A DNA stretch of 64,000 bases from Mariniflexile sp044335535 (GCF_044335535.1 NZ_JBIQVZ010000001.1:744001-808000), one strand, 5' to 3'; positions 52,700-62,388 are shown, counted from the stretch's first letter. Translations and numbers: made by a program. Notes: generated by a model from the letters alone, not told the origin.

Positions 52700-53053
52700 A
52701 TGACACTTTTAACAATCCTTTTAATTGTTTTCGTAGCTTTAGAACACTTCTATTTTTTAATATTGGAAATGTTTTTATGGACTACACCAAAAGGCATTAA
52801 AACCTTCGGATTAAAATCTAAAAATTTTGCCAATGACACCAAAGTATTGGCAGCCAACCAAGGTTTATACAATGGTTTTTTGTCCGCTGGTTTAGTATTT
52901 TCAATCATTCAAAAAGACATCCAAATAGCTATTTTTTTTCTAATTTGCGTGACTATCGCAGGCATTTATGGGTCTTATTCTACAAAGCAAATAAAACTAT
53001 TTTATGCGCAAGCAGTTCCTGCCATCATCGCTTTAATTAGCTGTTTTATATAA
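52700..53053 (+). CDS. DUF1304 membrane protein
   Basis: A 117-residue, four-helix membrane protein of the DUF1304 family, with ALEHFYFLILEMFLWTTP at the start and NQGLYNGFLSAGLVF in the middle. Function unknown. It starts 14 bp after dodecin, so the two are probably cotranscribed. Confidence 0.9.
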   Translation: MTLLTILLIVFVALEHFYFLILEMFLWTTPKGIKTFGLKSKNFANDTKVLAANQGLYNGFLSAGLVFSIIQKDIQIAIFFLICVTIAGIYGSYSTKQIKLFYAQAVPAIIALISCFI

Positions 53054-53083
53054 GGAACTCATCTTGACTTTACGCCTGTTTGC

Positions 53084-53113
53084 ATGTAAAGTTTTTAACT
53101 TTAAACTTTACAT
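53084..53113 (+). terminator. Hairpin between DUF1304 and the MscS gene
   Basis: ATGTAAAGTTT pairs perfectly with AAACTTTACAT around an 8-base loop, followed by TTTAAAT. It is a weak terminator at best. Confidence 0.5.
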
Positions 53114-53137
53114 TTTAAATAAATTATAAATACAATT

Positions 53138-53953
53138 ATGAAATTTGAAAACATTGAGACTGAAAAGTGGATTGAATTAGCAACTGAATACGGACTCAAA
53201 ATAGTTGGCGCCATTGCTATTTGGGTTATTGGCTCGTGGATTATTAAAAAAATCCTGAAGGCCACCCGAAAAGTAATGACAAAAAGCAGTTATGAGGAAA
53301 GCCTTCAGAAATTTTTAATAAACCTTCTTAGTTGGGGATTAAAAATATTGCTAATCATAACCCTTCTAGGTACTTTAGGTGTGCCAACAACCTCGTTTGC
53401 TGCCATTATTGCCGCAGCAGGTTTGGCTGTTGGTTTGGCGCTTCAAGGTTCTTTAGGAAATTTTGCTGGTGGTGTTTTAATTATGATTTTCAAACCTTTC
53501 AAAATTGGCGATTTAATTGAAGCACAAGGAGAAATGGGCACCGTTAAACAAATAGAAATTTTCACAACTAAATTAACTGGCTTATCAAATAGAGAAATTA
53601 TAATACCTAATGGTGCACTTTCTAACGGCAATATTATTAATTATACTACTGAAGGAACACGTCGTGTCGATCTAGTTTTTGGTGTTGGTTATGAGTCCAA
53701 TATTAAGATAACCAAAGAGGTTTTAATGACTGTTTTAACGTCACATCCTAAAGTATTACAAACCCCAGAACCTACTGTAAATGTATTAGCTCTGGCTGAT
53801 AGCTCGGTAAATTTCGCTGTAAGACCTTGGTGCAATGCCGAAGACTATTGGACCGTTTACTTTGAAGTGACCGAAAACGTAAAAGGAGCCCTTGATGCTG
53901 CTGGTATTGAAATTCCGTACCCACATCAAGTCGAAATTAAAAAGAATGCTTAA
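53138..53953 (+). CDS. Small-conductance mechanosensitive channel (MscS family)
   Basis: A 271-residue protein with three membrane helices (about 20-40, 65-85 and 90-115). The pore-lining third helix AAIIAAAGLAVGLALQGSLG carries the A/G pattern of MscS. The beta domain begins FKIGDLIEAQGEMGTV and the C-terminal cytoplasmic vestibule follows. It opens under membrane tension to release osmolytes. Confidence 0.95.
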   Translation: MKFENIETEKWIELATEYGLKIVGAIAIWVIGSWIIKKILKATRKVMTKSSYEESLQKFLINLLSWGLKILLIITLLGTLGVPTTSFAAIIAAAGLAVGLALQGSLGNFAGGVLIMIFKPFKIGDLIEAQGEMGTVKQIEIFTTKLTGLSNREIIIPNGALSNGNIINYTTEGTRRVDLVFGVGYESNIKITKEVLMTVLTSHPKVLQTPEPTVNVLALADSSVNFAVRPWCNAEDYWTVYFEVTENVKGALDAAGIEIPYPHQVEIKKNA

Positions 53954-53999
53954 TCCATCTCTAAAGAGATTGTCTAAAAAGCCTAGTTCTATGTTTATA

Positions 54000-54064
54000 T
54001 TGAACTTGTTGAAGTATTTTGACTTACCGGTAATCCACATCGGTTTCGATAAGCTCAACCTGAC
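54000..54064. repeat. Dispersed palindromic repeat
   Basis: TTGAACTTGTTGAAG (54000-54014) is an imperfect inverted partner of TTTCGATAAGCTCAA (54044-54058), which continues CCTGAC. The second arm matches 46432 and 62305. It lies between the convergent MscS and tsaB genes. Confidence 0.6.
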
Positions 54065-54094
54065 AAATTAAATTTAAAGGACTTTTATGACTCT

Positions 54095-54769
54095 TTAGCT
54101 CTTACTGGATTTTAAAGCCACAAAATCTTTTAAATAATAAGGCTCAAAATAAGCGACATCTTCAAAGTCGCTTATTTTGTATTTATTATAAGCCAACATA
54201 CCCATCTCCCTCGCCGTTGGTAACTTATTTTCAATAAAAACAGCATTGGGGTGATTGATTAAGGCTTTTGTTTTTTCAACGCCATTGCCGACAAAATACA
54301 CGTTGCTTTTATCTAAATATTCTGCGAAAGCGTTTTCATCTAAAATTTGCGCTTCGGTTTCTCTAATTTCTTTATAATCTGAATTAAAAATAGCTGCATA
54401 TACTTCCAAACGTCTGGCATCTAACATGGGGACTATAACGCCATCATTACAGTCTACTTGATGTGCTAAGGCTTCTAAAGTTGGTACAGCAATCAAGGGT
54501 ATATCTAAGGCAAAACAAAGTCCTTTAGCTGCCGATACACCGATACGCAATCCCGTATAAGAACCAGGACCTTTACTAATAGCTATCGCATCCAACGCTT
54601 TTGAAGTGATGCCTGATTCTTTTAAAACAGCATCAATGAACACATGCAAACTTTCGGCATGCGAATAGTTTTTACTGTTATCTTCCTTTAAAAATATTGT
54701 TTTTCCTTCTTTAGAAAGTGAAACCGAACAATTGGTTGTTGCTGTTTCTATGCTTAATATATAATTCAT
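54095..54769 (-). CDS. tsaB: tRNA N6-threonylcarbamoyladenosine synthesis protein TsaB
   Basis: A 224-residue ASKHA-fold protein starting YILSIETATTNCSVSL, with AIAISKGPGSYTGLRIGVSAAKG as the main conserved block and PMLDARRLEVYA. It partners TsaD in adding threonylcarbamoyl to A37 of tRNAs. The gene starts 3 bp after the TolC-like gene, so it is the last gene of the efflux operon in this strain, although unrelated in function. Confidence 0.95.
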   Translation of the reverse strand: MNYILSIETATTNCSVSLSKEGKTIFLKEDNSKNYSHAESLHVFIDAVLKESGITSKALDAIAISKGPGSYTGLRIGVSAAKGLCFALDIPLIAVPTLEALAHQVDCNDGVIVPMLDARRLEVYAAIFNSDYKEIRETEAQILDENAFAEYLDKSNVYFVGNGVEKTKALINHPNAVFIENKLPTAREMGMLAYNKYKISDFEDVAYFEPYYLKDFVALKSSKS

Positions 54770-54772
54770 AAT

Positions 54773-56203
54773 TTAATTCATTATTGGAATCCCAAAATAA
54801 AATTCAAGGACTTTCAATTTGAAAATATAGTCGTATTTAGTACGAATTACTTCACTTTGTGCTTGTTCATATCTAGCTTGAGATTGACTGTAATCGAACG
54901 AATTTAACAATCCAATATTATAGCGTTCTTTGGAATAATCAAAAGCTTGTTGTCTAGACTCCATAGTTTTTAACGCTGCTTCGTAAGCTTTTAACGCACC
55001 CTTTGCATCGTTCAAAGCTTGGTACACTTTGGTTTCAAGATCTAAACTTGCCTGTGCTAACTGAATTTTAGAGCGCTGCAAGTTTATACGGCTCCTTTTA
55101 ACATTGTTCTTGACCGAAAAACCATTGAATATGGGCACTCTTAAATTAAATCCAAATGAATGACCATCATTTAAACTAAATTGGTCAAATACTGAATCTG
55201 GCCCACCAATGATAGGTGTAGAAGTAAAATTAGGTGTCACTACCGTTTCTCCTGTATTTTCAACAAAACCAATGGTCGTATTGGTGCCATCTGGAACACG
55301 ATTTACCCCAATAACTCGATCACTATAAGAAGCTCTGGTATTATAACCGTAGAAACCTGAAAGCGTCGGCTGGAAACTTCCTTTTGCTAATTTTAAATCA
55401 TATTCGGCTAATTCTATATTTGTTTCAGCAATTTTAATATCATATCTAGTTTCTTTTGCCTTCTCTATGATCCTTTTTGGGGACTCGTTTAATATATCGG
55501 TCAATGGCACATCATATTGCACATCAACAATATCAAAATTTTGATAATCATCAATAAGCAATGTTTGAGCTAGACTTATCTTCGATAACAATATCGAATT
55601 TTCAATATTCACAATTTGTTGTTCTTGAGAAGCAAGTGTAGCTTTTAGTTCCAAAGCATCACCTTCGGGAATAACTCCAGCATCAATTAACTCAATTGCT
55701 CTATTCAAATCTTGTTTTGCTACCTCAAACTGAGCCTTCTGAATCTTTAATTGTTCTTTGTTGAATAATATTTGTAGAAAAGAGTTGGCAACAAATAAAG
55801 AAATGTCATCTTTCATATTTGAAAGTTTATATTGACTTGCTAAAATTTCTAGATTCGATTTATGCAACTGATTAATGTTTTTTAAACCTCCATAAATAAT
55901 TACATTTGAAGACAAACCTAAAGATGAAAATTGCGTTGTTTGGCTTTCTAGTAAACCTGTTGTAATATTTTGATTGAGACCTATGTTCCAAGAATGCGAA
56001 GCCGAACCATTTAATGAAGGTATAAAATTACCAATGGCATCACTTTTATTAAGTTCACTTTGTTGTAAATCCAATTCACCTTGTTGTATCGTAATATTAT
56101 TTTCTAGCGCATGGTTTACACAATCTTCTAATGTCCATTTTTTACTTTGTGAAAAAGAGGCTGTAAAAACCAAAAGTGCTAGTATAAGAAATCTGTTTTT
56201 CAT
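54773..56203 (-). CDS. TolC-family outer-membrane efflux protein
   Basis: I start at the ATG at 56203, which gives KNRFLILALLVFTASFSQ as the signal peptide; the frame is open 17 codons further upstream. The 476-residue protein has two outer-membrane efflux repeats with the WTLEDCVNHALENN start, long helices and a GYNTRASY strand. It would form the exit duct for the adjacent ABC permeases and adaptor. Confidence 0.93.
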   Translation of the reverse strand: MKNRFLILALLVFTASFSQSKKWTLEDCVNHALENNITIQQGELDLQQSELNKSDAIGNFIPSLNGSASHSWNIGLNQNITTGLLESQTTQFSSLGLSSNVIIYGGLKNINQLHKSNLEILASQYKLSNMKDDISLFVANSFLQILFNKEQLKIQKAQFEVAKQDLNRAIELIDAGVIPEGDALELKATLASQEQQIVNIENSILLSKISLAQTLLIDDYQNFDIVDVQYDVPLTDILNESPKRIIEKAKETRYDIKIAETNIELAEYDLKLAKGSFQPTLSGFYGYNTRASYSDRVIGVNRVPDGTNTTIGFVENTGETVVTPNFTSTPIIGGPDSVFDQFSLNDGHSFGFNLRVPIFNGFSVKNNVKRSRINLQRSKIQLAQASLDLETKVYQALNDAKGALKAYEAALKTMESRQQAFDYSKERYNIGLLNSFDYSQSQARYEQAQSEVIRTKYDYIFKLKVLEFYFGIPIMN

Positions 56204-56228
56204 TTTAAATGTATAAATAGGCATCATT

Positions 56229-57350
56229 TTATCTTCCTTGTCCTTCATCTTCATTATCTTTTGAAGCTTTGTTCCACACTTTAATTTTATCGCCTTTTTT
56301 AACGCCTTCGGTAATCTCTACGTTGATGCCATCGGACAATCCCAAGGTGACATTTTGCTTTTTATACTTACCTTCACTTTCCAATATTTCAACAAAAGGC
56401 TTTTCGGTAATTCGGTTGTATTGTAATAACGCTTCTCTTATAGCTAAAACACTGTCTTTGCTTTCTATATCAATCTCGGCATTGGCGCTGTATCCTGCTC
56501 TAATATTGGTGGTTTTATCTAAAGTGACATTGGCTTTAACAGTAAATTGAACAGCACCATTTTCTTCAACACCTCTGGGAGCAACAAAAGTTAGTTTTGC
56601 AGGAAATTCTTTTTCGTTGATGGCTCCTAAAATAACTTTTATCTCTTTGCCTTCTTTTAATTTACCAACTTCGGCTTCATCAACTTTACCTTCAAAAATC
56701 ATGTGACTCATATCGGCAATTATGGCAATGGTTGTTCCTGCATTGAAATTGTTACTTTGAATTACTTGGTCGCCTTCACGCACAGGAATTTCTAAAATAG
56801 TTCCTGCAATTTGCGCTATAATATTGGTATTTGCCGAACTTCCGCCAGAAATAGATCCGCGTTTTATAATTTGATAATCGTTTTGTGCTTGGTGGAGCGT
56901 TTCCTTAGCTTGATTAAATGCCAATTCGCTGTTTTCAAAATCTTGTTTTGAAATGACGCCTTTTTCAAAAAGTGATTTGTTTCTTTCATATAATACTTTC
57001 GCATTATCATACGACAACTTAGTTGAAGAAATGCGGCTGTTGGCACTTACCAAACTTTGCTCGTTGGGAACGACTCGAATCTTTGCTATTAAATCGCCTT
57101 TTTTAACCACATCGCCTTCTTCAATAAGAATGTCATCAACAATACCTGAAATCTGAGGTTTTAGCTCAATTTCTTCTTCAGGATTTAGTTTTCCTGTTGC
57201 TACCGCCTTGGTGCTTATGGATGTATAAAAAGGTTCTTCAACTTTAAAATCTTCAATGGTCTTAGAGTTCGCGTCTTTAAAATACTTTAATACAAATGCT
57301 AATAGTATGATGACAACTAATATTAAACTGATTTTTAATGTTTTGTTCAT
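56229..57350 (-). CDS. Periplasmic adaptor (HlyD/MacA-like) of an ABC efflux system
   Basis: A 373-residue membrane-fusion protein. After an N-terminal membrane anchor (about 6-24) come a lipoyl half-motif (ATGKLNPEEEIELKPQISG), a helical hairpin (about 95-165), the second lipoyl half (AQIAGTILEIPVREGDQV) and beta-barrel domains. It bridges the ABC permeases to the TolC-like duct. A near-copy of its first bases, GTTCATTTGGTT on the plus strand, also occurs 90 bp upstream of the start. Confidence 0.93.
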   Translation of the reverse strand: MNKTLKISLILVVIILLAFVLKYFKDANSKTIEDFKVEEPFYTSISTKAVATGKLNPEEEIELKPQISGIVDDILIEEGDVVKKGDLIAKIRVVPNEQSLVSANSRISSTKLSYDNAKVLYERNKSLFEKGVISKQDFENSELAFNQAKETLHQAQNDYQIIKRGSISGGSSANTNIIAQIAGTILEIPVREGDQVIQSNNFNAGTTIAIIADMSHMIFEGKVDEAEVGKLKEGKEIKVILGAINEKEFPAKLTFVAPRGVEENGAVQFTVKANVTLDKTTNIRAGYSANAEIDIESKDSVLAIREALLQYNRITEKPFVEILESEGKYKKQNVTLGLSDGINVEITEGVKKGDKIKVWNKASKDNEDEGQGR

Positions 57351-57457
57351 TTGGTTTTTATTATTGTTTCTGATTTGTCAAATGGTGCTTCTATATCAAG
57401 TTTGGTATAAAAAATAATATTAACGTTATAGAAGGTTCATTTGGTTATTGTTATTAT

Positions 57458-58702
57458 TTATTCTTCTCTTAATGCTTCTATTGGTTTTATACTGGTTGCT
57501 TTAAATGCTGGAATCAACCCTATTAAAGTGCCTAATGCTACTAATATAACAAGGGCAATAAACACCACCGCTATAGATACCGATGCGTTAACTATGGCGG
57601 CATCGGGTCCTTGACCAAAAGCGGCATCCAATCCAATTAGAATCCAACCTCCGGAAATTATTCCAAAAACACCTGCCACCAATGTTAAAAAAATGGCTTC
57701 AACTACTATTTGCCTTTTAATTTCAAACGGTGTGGCGCCCAAGGCACGACGTACCCCAATTTCTTTGGTACGTTCCCTTACCGTTATTAATAATATATTC
57801 CCAATGGCAAAAACCCCAGCTATGAGGGTAGCGATGCCCACAAACCATGTTAAAAACTGCATACCTATTAAAAACCCCGTAACTTTCGCAAATTCTTTTC
57901 CTAGGTTAAAACTTCCAAAGGCACGTGTGTCTTCTGGGTGGATATTATTTAAGTTTTTAAGCAATAATTTTGTGTCTTCTTCAATTTGTTTGATATCGTA
58001 TTCTGGCTTTCCGGTAATCATCATCCAACCAATTCTATCGCCTTGATTGTATATTTGTTGAAACGTTGTAAATGGAATGTGAATGTCTTGCGATGGTCCC
58101 ATATTCATATTACTAACTTCAAAAATGCCAATAACCGTAAAGTTTATACCATTAATATCTATATAGTTGCCAATGGCATCTTCACCTTTATCAAACAATT
58201 GCTTGTAGGCATCTTCAGATATGACGGCTGTTTTTTTATTATCATCAATATCATTTTGATTGATAAATCTTCCATGAATAAGTTTTTTCTTTTGCAATTG
58301 GTCTAGCAACGGATAATCGCCAGCCATTTGAAAACTTCCTGAAAGAAAGTTTCTTGTAACATTTGCTGATTGTTGGCTCCTTGGAAGGACGAACTCGATG
58401 CCTTCTACGTTTTTTTTAACTTTTTTGGCATCGGACAATGTTAACCTTACTTGCTTTCCTTCTTGAAACCCTTTGAAAGGTTTGCTGGTATTTTGGCCCC
58501 AAACAAATACACTATTGGTTGCAAAACTACCAAATAATCGGTTAAATGAATTTTCCAATCCCCTTGCAGAACCTAACAATCCTATTAATAATAAAATACC
58601 CCACCAAACACCTACCATAGTAAGTATTGACCTTAGCTTGTTTTTACTAAAGCTATCAAAAACTTCTTGCCACGTATCTCTTTCAAATAAAAATTTAAAC
58701 AT
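57458..58702 (-). CDS. MacB-like ABC transporter permease (second of two)
   Basis: A 414-residue permease with the MacB layout: helix 1 at about 23-44, a large periplasmic domain (about 45-270), and three C-terminal helices with TVRERTKEIGVRRALGAT in the coupling region and a final AFKATSIKPIEALREE. It begins 2 bp after the other permease gene. Having two different permeases suggests a heterodimer. Confidence 0.93.
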   Translation of the reverse strand: MFKFLFERDTWQEVFDSFSKNKLRSILTMVGVWWGILLLIGLLGSARGLENSFNRLFGSFATNSVFVWGQNTSKPFKGFQEGKQVRLTLSDAKKVKKNVEGIEFVLPRSQQSANVTRNFLSGSFQMAGDYPLLDQLQKKKLIHGRFINQNDIDDNKKTAVISEDAYKQLFDKGEDAIGNYIDINGINFTVIGIFEVSNMNMGPSQDIHIPFTTFQQIYNQGDRIGWMMITGKPEYDIKQIEEDTKLLLKNLNNIHPEDTRAFGSFNLGKEFAKVTGFLIGMQFLTWFVGIATLIAGVFAIGNILLITVRERTKEIGVRRALGATPFEIKRQIVVEAIFLTLVAGVFGIISGGWILIGLDAAFGQGPDAAIVNASVSIAVVFIALVILVALGTLIGLIPAFKATSIKPIEALREE

Positions 58703-58704
58703 GC

Positions 58705-59934
58705 TTAGTCGTTTCTTAATGCTACAATTGGTTTAATTTGTGATGCTTTTTTTGCTGGTAAATAGCCCGCTATAGCACCTGCGGATATCAGTGTAATAGT
58801 AGCGCCTATTACCAAACTGTTACTAACTCCTGGGTCTTTAATAAAATAATCTTTTAAAACAGGTTCTGCTAACTCAACAACCCCAACACCTATTAGCAAG
58901 CCAACATAACCTGCAATGGCGGTTATTATTATAGATTCTATTAAAATAATGGATATAATTGATTTTGGAGATGCCCCTAATGCTTTACGAATACCTATTT
59001 CTTTGGTGCGTTCTTTTACTATAAAAATCATGATATTGCTTATACCAACAATACCAGCTATTAAGGTTCCAAATCCTATTACAAGTATAATAACCGTTAA
59101 GCCAAACGTCATTTGGCTAACTGCTTTGGTGCCTTCTGCCATGTTTTGAACCCTTACCGCACGTTGATCGCTACTTGCTACCGAAAACCGTTCTTTAAGT
59201 TTTTTGCTAAGTGTATTACTAAACGCTAAAGCTTCGTCATAATTCAATTCTGGATTGTAGGTTAGGTTTATTTGATCTATATAATCATTATTTCCGTATA
59301 CCTGTTGCGAAGTTGTAACGGGCATATATATGATCCTTTCTTCATAATCGCCTCCATCGTCGGTAAAAATACCAATGACTTTATATGGGATACCACTAAG
59401 ATTTATATACTTTCCTAAAGCTGTTGTTTTTAAAAATAAATCTTCTTCGATTTTCTTTCCAATAACCACAACTTTGGTTCTATTAATTAAATCGTTTTGG
59501 TTTATGTAACGTCCTTCCTGTACTTGGGTTTTTTCTAAAAACTGATGGTCTGGATGAACACCCCTTAAACTGTAACTCCCTTGTTCGTTTCTAAAAGAGG
59601 CCTGTATGTTGTTATAGATTCTGGCGGTAATGTATTCTACCTTGTTTCCAAATTCTTCTTTTATATAATTGAAATCTTCGTTCTTGAATTGAATTTGCCT
59701 ACCTGCCTGAAACCCTTTATTTGCCTTTGTTGTACGACCGGAATTTATAAATATAGAATTGGTAGCATCATCGACAAAAGCTTCGGAAAAAGTGTTTTGT
59801 AGCCCGTTGGCGATACCAAAAAGAATGGTGAATAACAAAATAGCAAATGCGACGGTAAACCCAGACAATAAACTTCTGGTTCTATTTTTATTGATACTTT
59901 GAAATATTTCTCGCCAAAGGTCTAAATCAAACAT
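58705..59934 (-). CDS. MacB-like ABC transporter permease (first of two)
   Basis: A 409-residue paralogue of the next permease, with helix 1 near residues 24-44, the periplasmic domain, a VKERTKEIGIRKALGASPKS coupling segment and a closing AKKASQIKPIVALRND. It overlaps the ATPase gene by 8 bp, so the two are translationally coupled. Confidence 0.93.
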   Translation of the reverse strand: MFDLDLWREIFQSINKNRTRSLLSGFTVAFAILLFTILFGIANGLQNTFSEAFVDDATNSIFINSGRTTKANKGFQAGRQIQFKNEDFNYIKEEFGNKVEYITARIYNNIQASFRNEQGSYSLRGVHPDHQFLEKTQVQEGRYINQNDLINRTKVVVIGKKIEEDLFLKTTALGKYINLSGIPYKVIGIFTDDGGDYEERIIYMPVTTSQQVYGNNDYIDQINLTYNPELNYDEALAFSNTLSKKLKERFSVASSDQRAVRVQNMAEGTKAVSQMTFGLTVIILVIGFGTLIAGIVGISNIMIFIVKERTKEIGIRKALGASPKSIISIILIESIIITAIAGYVGLLIGVGVVELAEPVLKDYFIKDPGVSNSLVIGATITLISAGAIAGYLPAKKASQIKPIVALRND

Positions 59935-60628
59935 ACTGTTGGGCTCTTACCTGTGTTACTTTTTTGTCTTCCATAATGACGCCATCGCGTAGGCGTACAA
60001 TTCGTTTACACATATTGGCAATATCTTCTTCATGCGTTACCATTAAAATGGTTTTACCTTCATCGTTTAATTGCTGAATAAACGCCATAATTTCGTGTGA
60101 AGTCGACGAATCTAAAGCACCTGTTGGCTCATCGGCCAATAATAATTTAGGATTTGCAGCTAAGGCTCTGGCGATGGCAACACGTTGGTTCTGACCTCCC
60201 GATAATTCTTTCGGTAAATGGTTTGCCCAATTAGCCAACCCTACTTTTTCTAGATGAAACATGGCCAACTCTTGACGTTCTTTACGTTTCATGCCTTGAT
60301 AGTACAAAGGCAACGCTACATTTTCAAGGGCATTTTTATAATTAATAAGATTGAACGATTGGAAAATGAATCCTAAAAACTTGTTTCTGTAAACAGCTGC
60401 TTTCTTTTCGGTAAGATCCTTAATAGGTAATCCGTCTAGAATATAATCTCCAGAATCTGCTTCGTCCAACATCCCTATGATATTTAATAAAGTGGATTTT
60501 CCAGAGCCCGAAGACCCCATAATGGCAACCATTTCGCCTTGTTCAACAGCAAGATCAATACCTTTTAATACATGTAAACTGGAATCTCCTATAGGGTAGG
60601 ATTTGTGTAATTGACGTATTTCTAACAT
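59927..60628 (-). CDS. ABC transporter ATPase (MacB/LolD type)
   Basis: A 233-residue ATPase with Walker A GSSGSGKST, signature ELSGGQNQRVAIARA, Walker B LLLADEPTGALD and the H-loop VTHE. It drives the two permeases. The operon reads ATPase, permease, permease, adaptor, TolC, tsaB. The substrate is unknown; lipoprotein, peptide or antibiotic export are all known for such systems. Confidence 0.95.
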   Translation of the reverse strand: MLEIRQLHKSYPIGDSSLHVLKGIDLAVEQGEMVAIMGSSGSGKSTLLNIIGMLDEADSGDYILDGLPIKDLTEKKAAVYRNKFLGFIFQSFNLINYKNALENVALPLYYQGMKRKERQELAMFHLEKVGLANWANHLPKELSGGQNQRVAIARALAANPKLLLADEPTGALDSSTSHEIMAFIQQLNDEGKTILMVTHEEDIANMCKRIVRLRDGVIMEDKKVTQVRAQQYV

Positions 60629-60712
60629 TTTTTTGATTGATTAGGCGCGAAGCTTTATAATTAGACTATCAATACAAAGTAATGTTACATATTACAGACT
60701 AAAAACTTTTTA

Positions 60713-60931
60713 TTACTTTTTTAACGTCTTGTATTTCTTATAAATAAAGAAGCCAATACCTCCAATCAAGATGTATGGGATGGCCATTAAATAAACAATC
60801 CCATCGTTAATGCCTTCTGCTGCTGTTTGTCCTTCTTCACTTTCTAAAACAGCGCGACACATAGCACATTGGGCATTGGTTTCTAGAAAAAAGAAAAGAG
60901 ATAAAAGAATTAAGACAACTTTTCGTTTCAT
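60713..60931 (-). CDS. Small membrane protein with CxxC, oxidase-cluster associated
   Basis: A 72-residue protein with a signal-like start (MKRKVVLILLSLFFFLETNA), Cys22 and Cys25 in QCAMCRAV just after it, and one membrane helix (about 45-65). The CxxC faces the periplasm. It begins 1 bp after the DUF420 gene, at the end of the cytochrome oxidase cluster, so a role in copper or thiol handling for oxidase assembly is possible. I know no assigned function. Confidence 0.75.
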   Translation of the reverse strand: MKRKVVLILLSLFFFLETNAQCAMCRAVLESEEGQTAAEGINDGIVYLMAIPYILIGGIGFFIYKKYKTLKK

Positions 60932-60932
60932 T

Positions 60933-61469
60933 TTAAGCGTAATATGGTGAAATCATAATATAAACAATAACCCCTGTTACCGCAACATATAACCATAACG
61001 GAAAGGTGATTTTTGCTATTTTTTTATGCTTTTCTATGTTATTGGTTATCGCTCTAACGTACGTGATTAACACAAACGGAATAATAACAATAGACAGTAA
61101 AATATGAGTTAATAAGATGAAATAATACACATATTTAATAGTGCCTTCGCCTCCAAACTCTGTAGAATCACTCGTCATGTGGTAGGCTACGTACATAACC
61201 AAAAATAAAGCCGAACACCAAATGGCGGTTGTCATTAAATTTTCATGAAGTACTACATTTTTGTTTTTAATGGCAAAAAAAGCAATTACTAAAATAACAG
61301 CTGTCAATCCATTTATAGTAGCATAGATAGGTGGTAAAAAAGATAAAGGTTCTACATTAGGTATTCTTACACCAAATAAAATAGCGACTGCTATTGGTAT
61401 CACTATCGATAATACTACAATTAATTTATTGTATTTTTTATCGTCTAAAATTTCTTGTTCGTTATTCAT
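60933..61469 (-). CDS. DUF420 membrane protein, cytochrome oxidase-associated
   Basis: A 178-residue, five-helix membrane protein with AYHMTSDSTEFGGEG and FILLTHILLSIVIIPFVLITYVRA, the features of DUF420. The family is regularly encoded next to cytochrome c oxidase and SCO genes and includes CtaM-like assembly proteins. The gene overlaps the SCO gene by 8 bp. Confidence 0.88.
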   Translation of the reverse strand: MNNEQEILDDKKYNKLIVVLSIVIPIAVAILFGVRIPNVEPLSFLPPIYATINGLTAVILVIAFFAIKNKNVVLHENLMTTAIWCSALFLVMYVAYHMTSDSTEFGGEGTIKYVYYFILLTHILLSIVIIPFVLITYVRAITNNIEKHKKIAKITFPLWLYVAVTGVIVYIMISPYYA

Positions 61470-62208
61470 TAAGCAATTTTTTAATGTCTTCTTTTAATGC
61501 ACTAATTTCTTCAGGTGTACCATCATCATCTACTTTTTCAGATTCTGAAACAATCCCTTTGTAGTAAATAATTGGGTTGCCAAACGCATCTTTTCTAGAA
61601 CGAATAAATCCGTTTTTATCGATTAAAGCAAAATTTCCGGAATGTTCAAAACCTCCTATAGCATCTTCATCTTGTGCTGTGTAAAGATTAAACCCTTCGT
61701 TTGACAGTTTATAAATAGCCTCTTTATCACCTGTCATTAAATGCCAATTAGGATTGGTTACGCCATAATGCGCTGCATAGGCTTTAAGAATTTCTGGGGT
61801 ATCATAGTCTGGATTTATAGTGAAAGATGCCACTCCAAAATTTTCAAATCCTTTAAATGCATTTTGAATCTGAATAAGATTGGCATTCATTCTTGGGCAA
61901 ATGGTTGGGCAAGTAGTAAAGAAAAATTCAATGACATACACCTTGCCTTCATAATCCTTATTGGTTATGGTTTTTCCATCTTGATTTGTAAAAGAAAATG
62001 ATGGAACTTTTTTTGCTTCTCCATTAATTTCCATAAAAGCCAAATCGGAAAGTGTTACTTTATTTTCCTTGGAAAAATCACTTCTGCTTTCGTTTCTGAT
62101 GATATCATTATTAGAAATTCTATCTATAATTTTTGGAATGAAAATAATACCAAAAACGAGAATAATAAATGCTATACCTATATATGAATAATTAGTTTTT
62201 TTGCTCAT
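61462..62208 (-). CDS. SCO1/SenC-family copper chaperone
   Basis: A 248-residue protein from the ATG at 62208 (the earlier in-frame codon is TTG). One N-terminal anchor helix is followed by a thioredoxin-fold domain with the copper-binding Cys100 and Cys104 in TTCPTICPRMN and His189 in GGFEHSGNFAL. It supplies copper to the CuA site of cytochrome oxidase. Encoded in the oxidase cluster and coupled to DUF420. Confidence 0.95.
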   Translation of the reverse strand: MSKKTNYSYIGIAFIILVFGIIFIPKIIDRISNNDIIRNESRSDFSKENKVTLSDLAFMEINGEAKKVPSFSFTNQDGKTITNKDYEGKVYVIEFFFTTCPTICPRMNANLIQIQNAFKGFENFGVASFTINPDYDTPEILKAYAAHYGVTNPNWHLMTGDKEAIYKLSNEGFNLYTAQDEDAIGGFEHSGNFALIDKNGFIRSRKDAFGNPIIYYKGIVSESEKVDDDGTPEEISALKEDIKKLLNE

Positions 62209-62258
62209 TGTTTTTATATTCAATTCATTAACCCGTAAGGTTTCGACTTTAGTTTATC

Positions 62259-62325
62259 TTGAGCCTATTCGAAAGGCTACCAATGGTGTGTTTTAAAATT
62301 AGGACTTCGACAAGCTCAATCTGAC
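62259..62325. repeat. Dispersed palindromic repeat
   Basis: TTGAGCCTATTCGAA (62259-62273) is an imperfect inverted partner of TTCGACAAGCTCAA within 62305-62325, which ends TCTGAC. This is the same two-arm layout as at 54000-54064. Confidence 0.6.
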
Positions 62326-62388
62326 AAACTAAACGTCATTTTATCTTGCTTTTTTTAGAATAAAAATGATACATCAAACTGACACATG

